Assembly: GCA_030638325.1 (NCBI GenBank)
Contig: DAOWEV010000049.1
Span: forward strand, 1 to 6,150
DNA from: Bacteroidales bacterium
Lineage (GTDB): Bacteria; Bacteroidota; Bacteroidia; Bacteroidales; JAGOPY01
DNA: 6,150 nucleotides
Reading direction: 5' to 3'
Part shown: piece after piece, positions 6,019-6,150 of the stretch
How the letters are laid out: the number at the start of each line of letters is the position of its first letter
Numbering within the stretch: position 1 is the first letter of the stretch
Position numbers and translations under genes: made by a program
The notes under the pieces: model-generated
What the model saw: the letters and a program-made list of their open reading frames with translations, nothing else
Databases searched by the model: none
What the model was told of the DNA's origin: nothing

Positions 6019-6150
6019 TAAATTGTAAACCGTAAATTGTAAACCGTAAATTGTAAACCGTAAATTGTAAACTGTAAATTGTAAACTGTAAATTGTAAAC
6101 TGTAAATTGTAAACCGTAAATTGTAAACCGTAAATTGTAAACTGTAAATT
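6019..6150. repeat. 14-base higher-order repeat TAAATTG-TAAACYG, runs off the window
   Basis: Eighteen complete 7-base units plus six bases alternate strictly TAAATTG and TAAACYG, that is nine full 14-mers. The variable base Y runs C,C,C,T,T,T,C,C,T, so neighbours tend to be alike, as expected from block duplication. The plus strand has TAA every 7 bases and so stops in all frames; the minus strand has no stop in any frame. The right end is not seen. Confidence 0.95.

Noticed and set aside
6019..6150. CRISPR array
   Set aside because: Units are 7 or 14 bases in direct tandem without unique spacers, and no cas gene is present.

Overview
The window most likely comes from an anaerobic member of the Bacteroidota (Bacteroidales/Marinilabiliales-like). 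Three things suggest this: a perfect TAnnTTTG-type -7 box in front of hypF, several start codons with no Shine-Dalgarno sequence, and intergenic arrays of 7-base repeats of a kind I recall from Bacteroidota genomes. This assignment is an inference; the sequence holds no rRNA or other phylogenetic marker.

Left part (1-2994, all on the minus strand, so read right to left): a Crp/Fnr-family regulator (2994-2278) with a four-cysteine set that fits an oxygen-labile [4Fe-4S] cluster. A 265-base gap with promoter and operator candidates follows. Next is a short HdrA-like flavin/iron-sulfur protein (2012-606), then, 17 bases on and behind a strong ribosome binding site, an HdrC-like dicluster ferredoxin fused to a membrane region (588-1, cut by the window edge). 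HdrA plus a membrane-attached HdrC recalls the Qmo (quinone-interacting) and Hdr electron-transfer modules.

Right part (3246-5884, plus strand): hypF and hypC, two maturation genes for [NiFe] hydrogenases. HypF makes the cyanide ligand precursor from carbamoyl phosphate, and HypC is the chaperone that carries the Fe(CN)2(CO) unit. Anaerobic sensing, Hdr-type electron transfer and hydrogenase maturation fit one redox theme, and an [NiFe] hydrogenase would be expected elsewhere in the genome.

Between the genes: every gap except the 17-base hdrA/hdrC spacer holds period-7 repeats. Three arrays (3061-3207, 5520-5609, 5876-6150) share the same modules in the same order. The copy before hypF is inverted relative to the two copies after hypF and hypC. 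The copies after hypF and hypC begin inside the last codons of those genes and supply their TGA stop codons. The right edge is a 14-base higher-order array that leaves the window. These arrays are the least explained structure here. No tRNA, rRNA, CRISPR, transposase or clear hairpin terminator was found.
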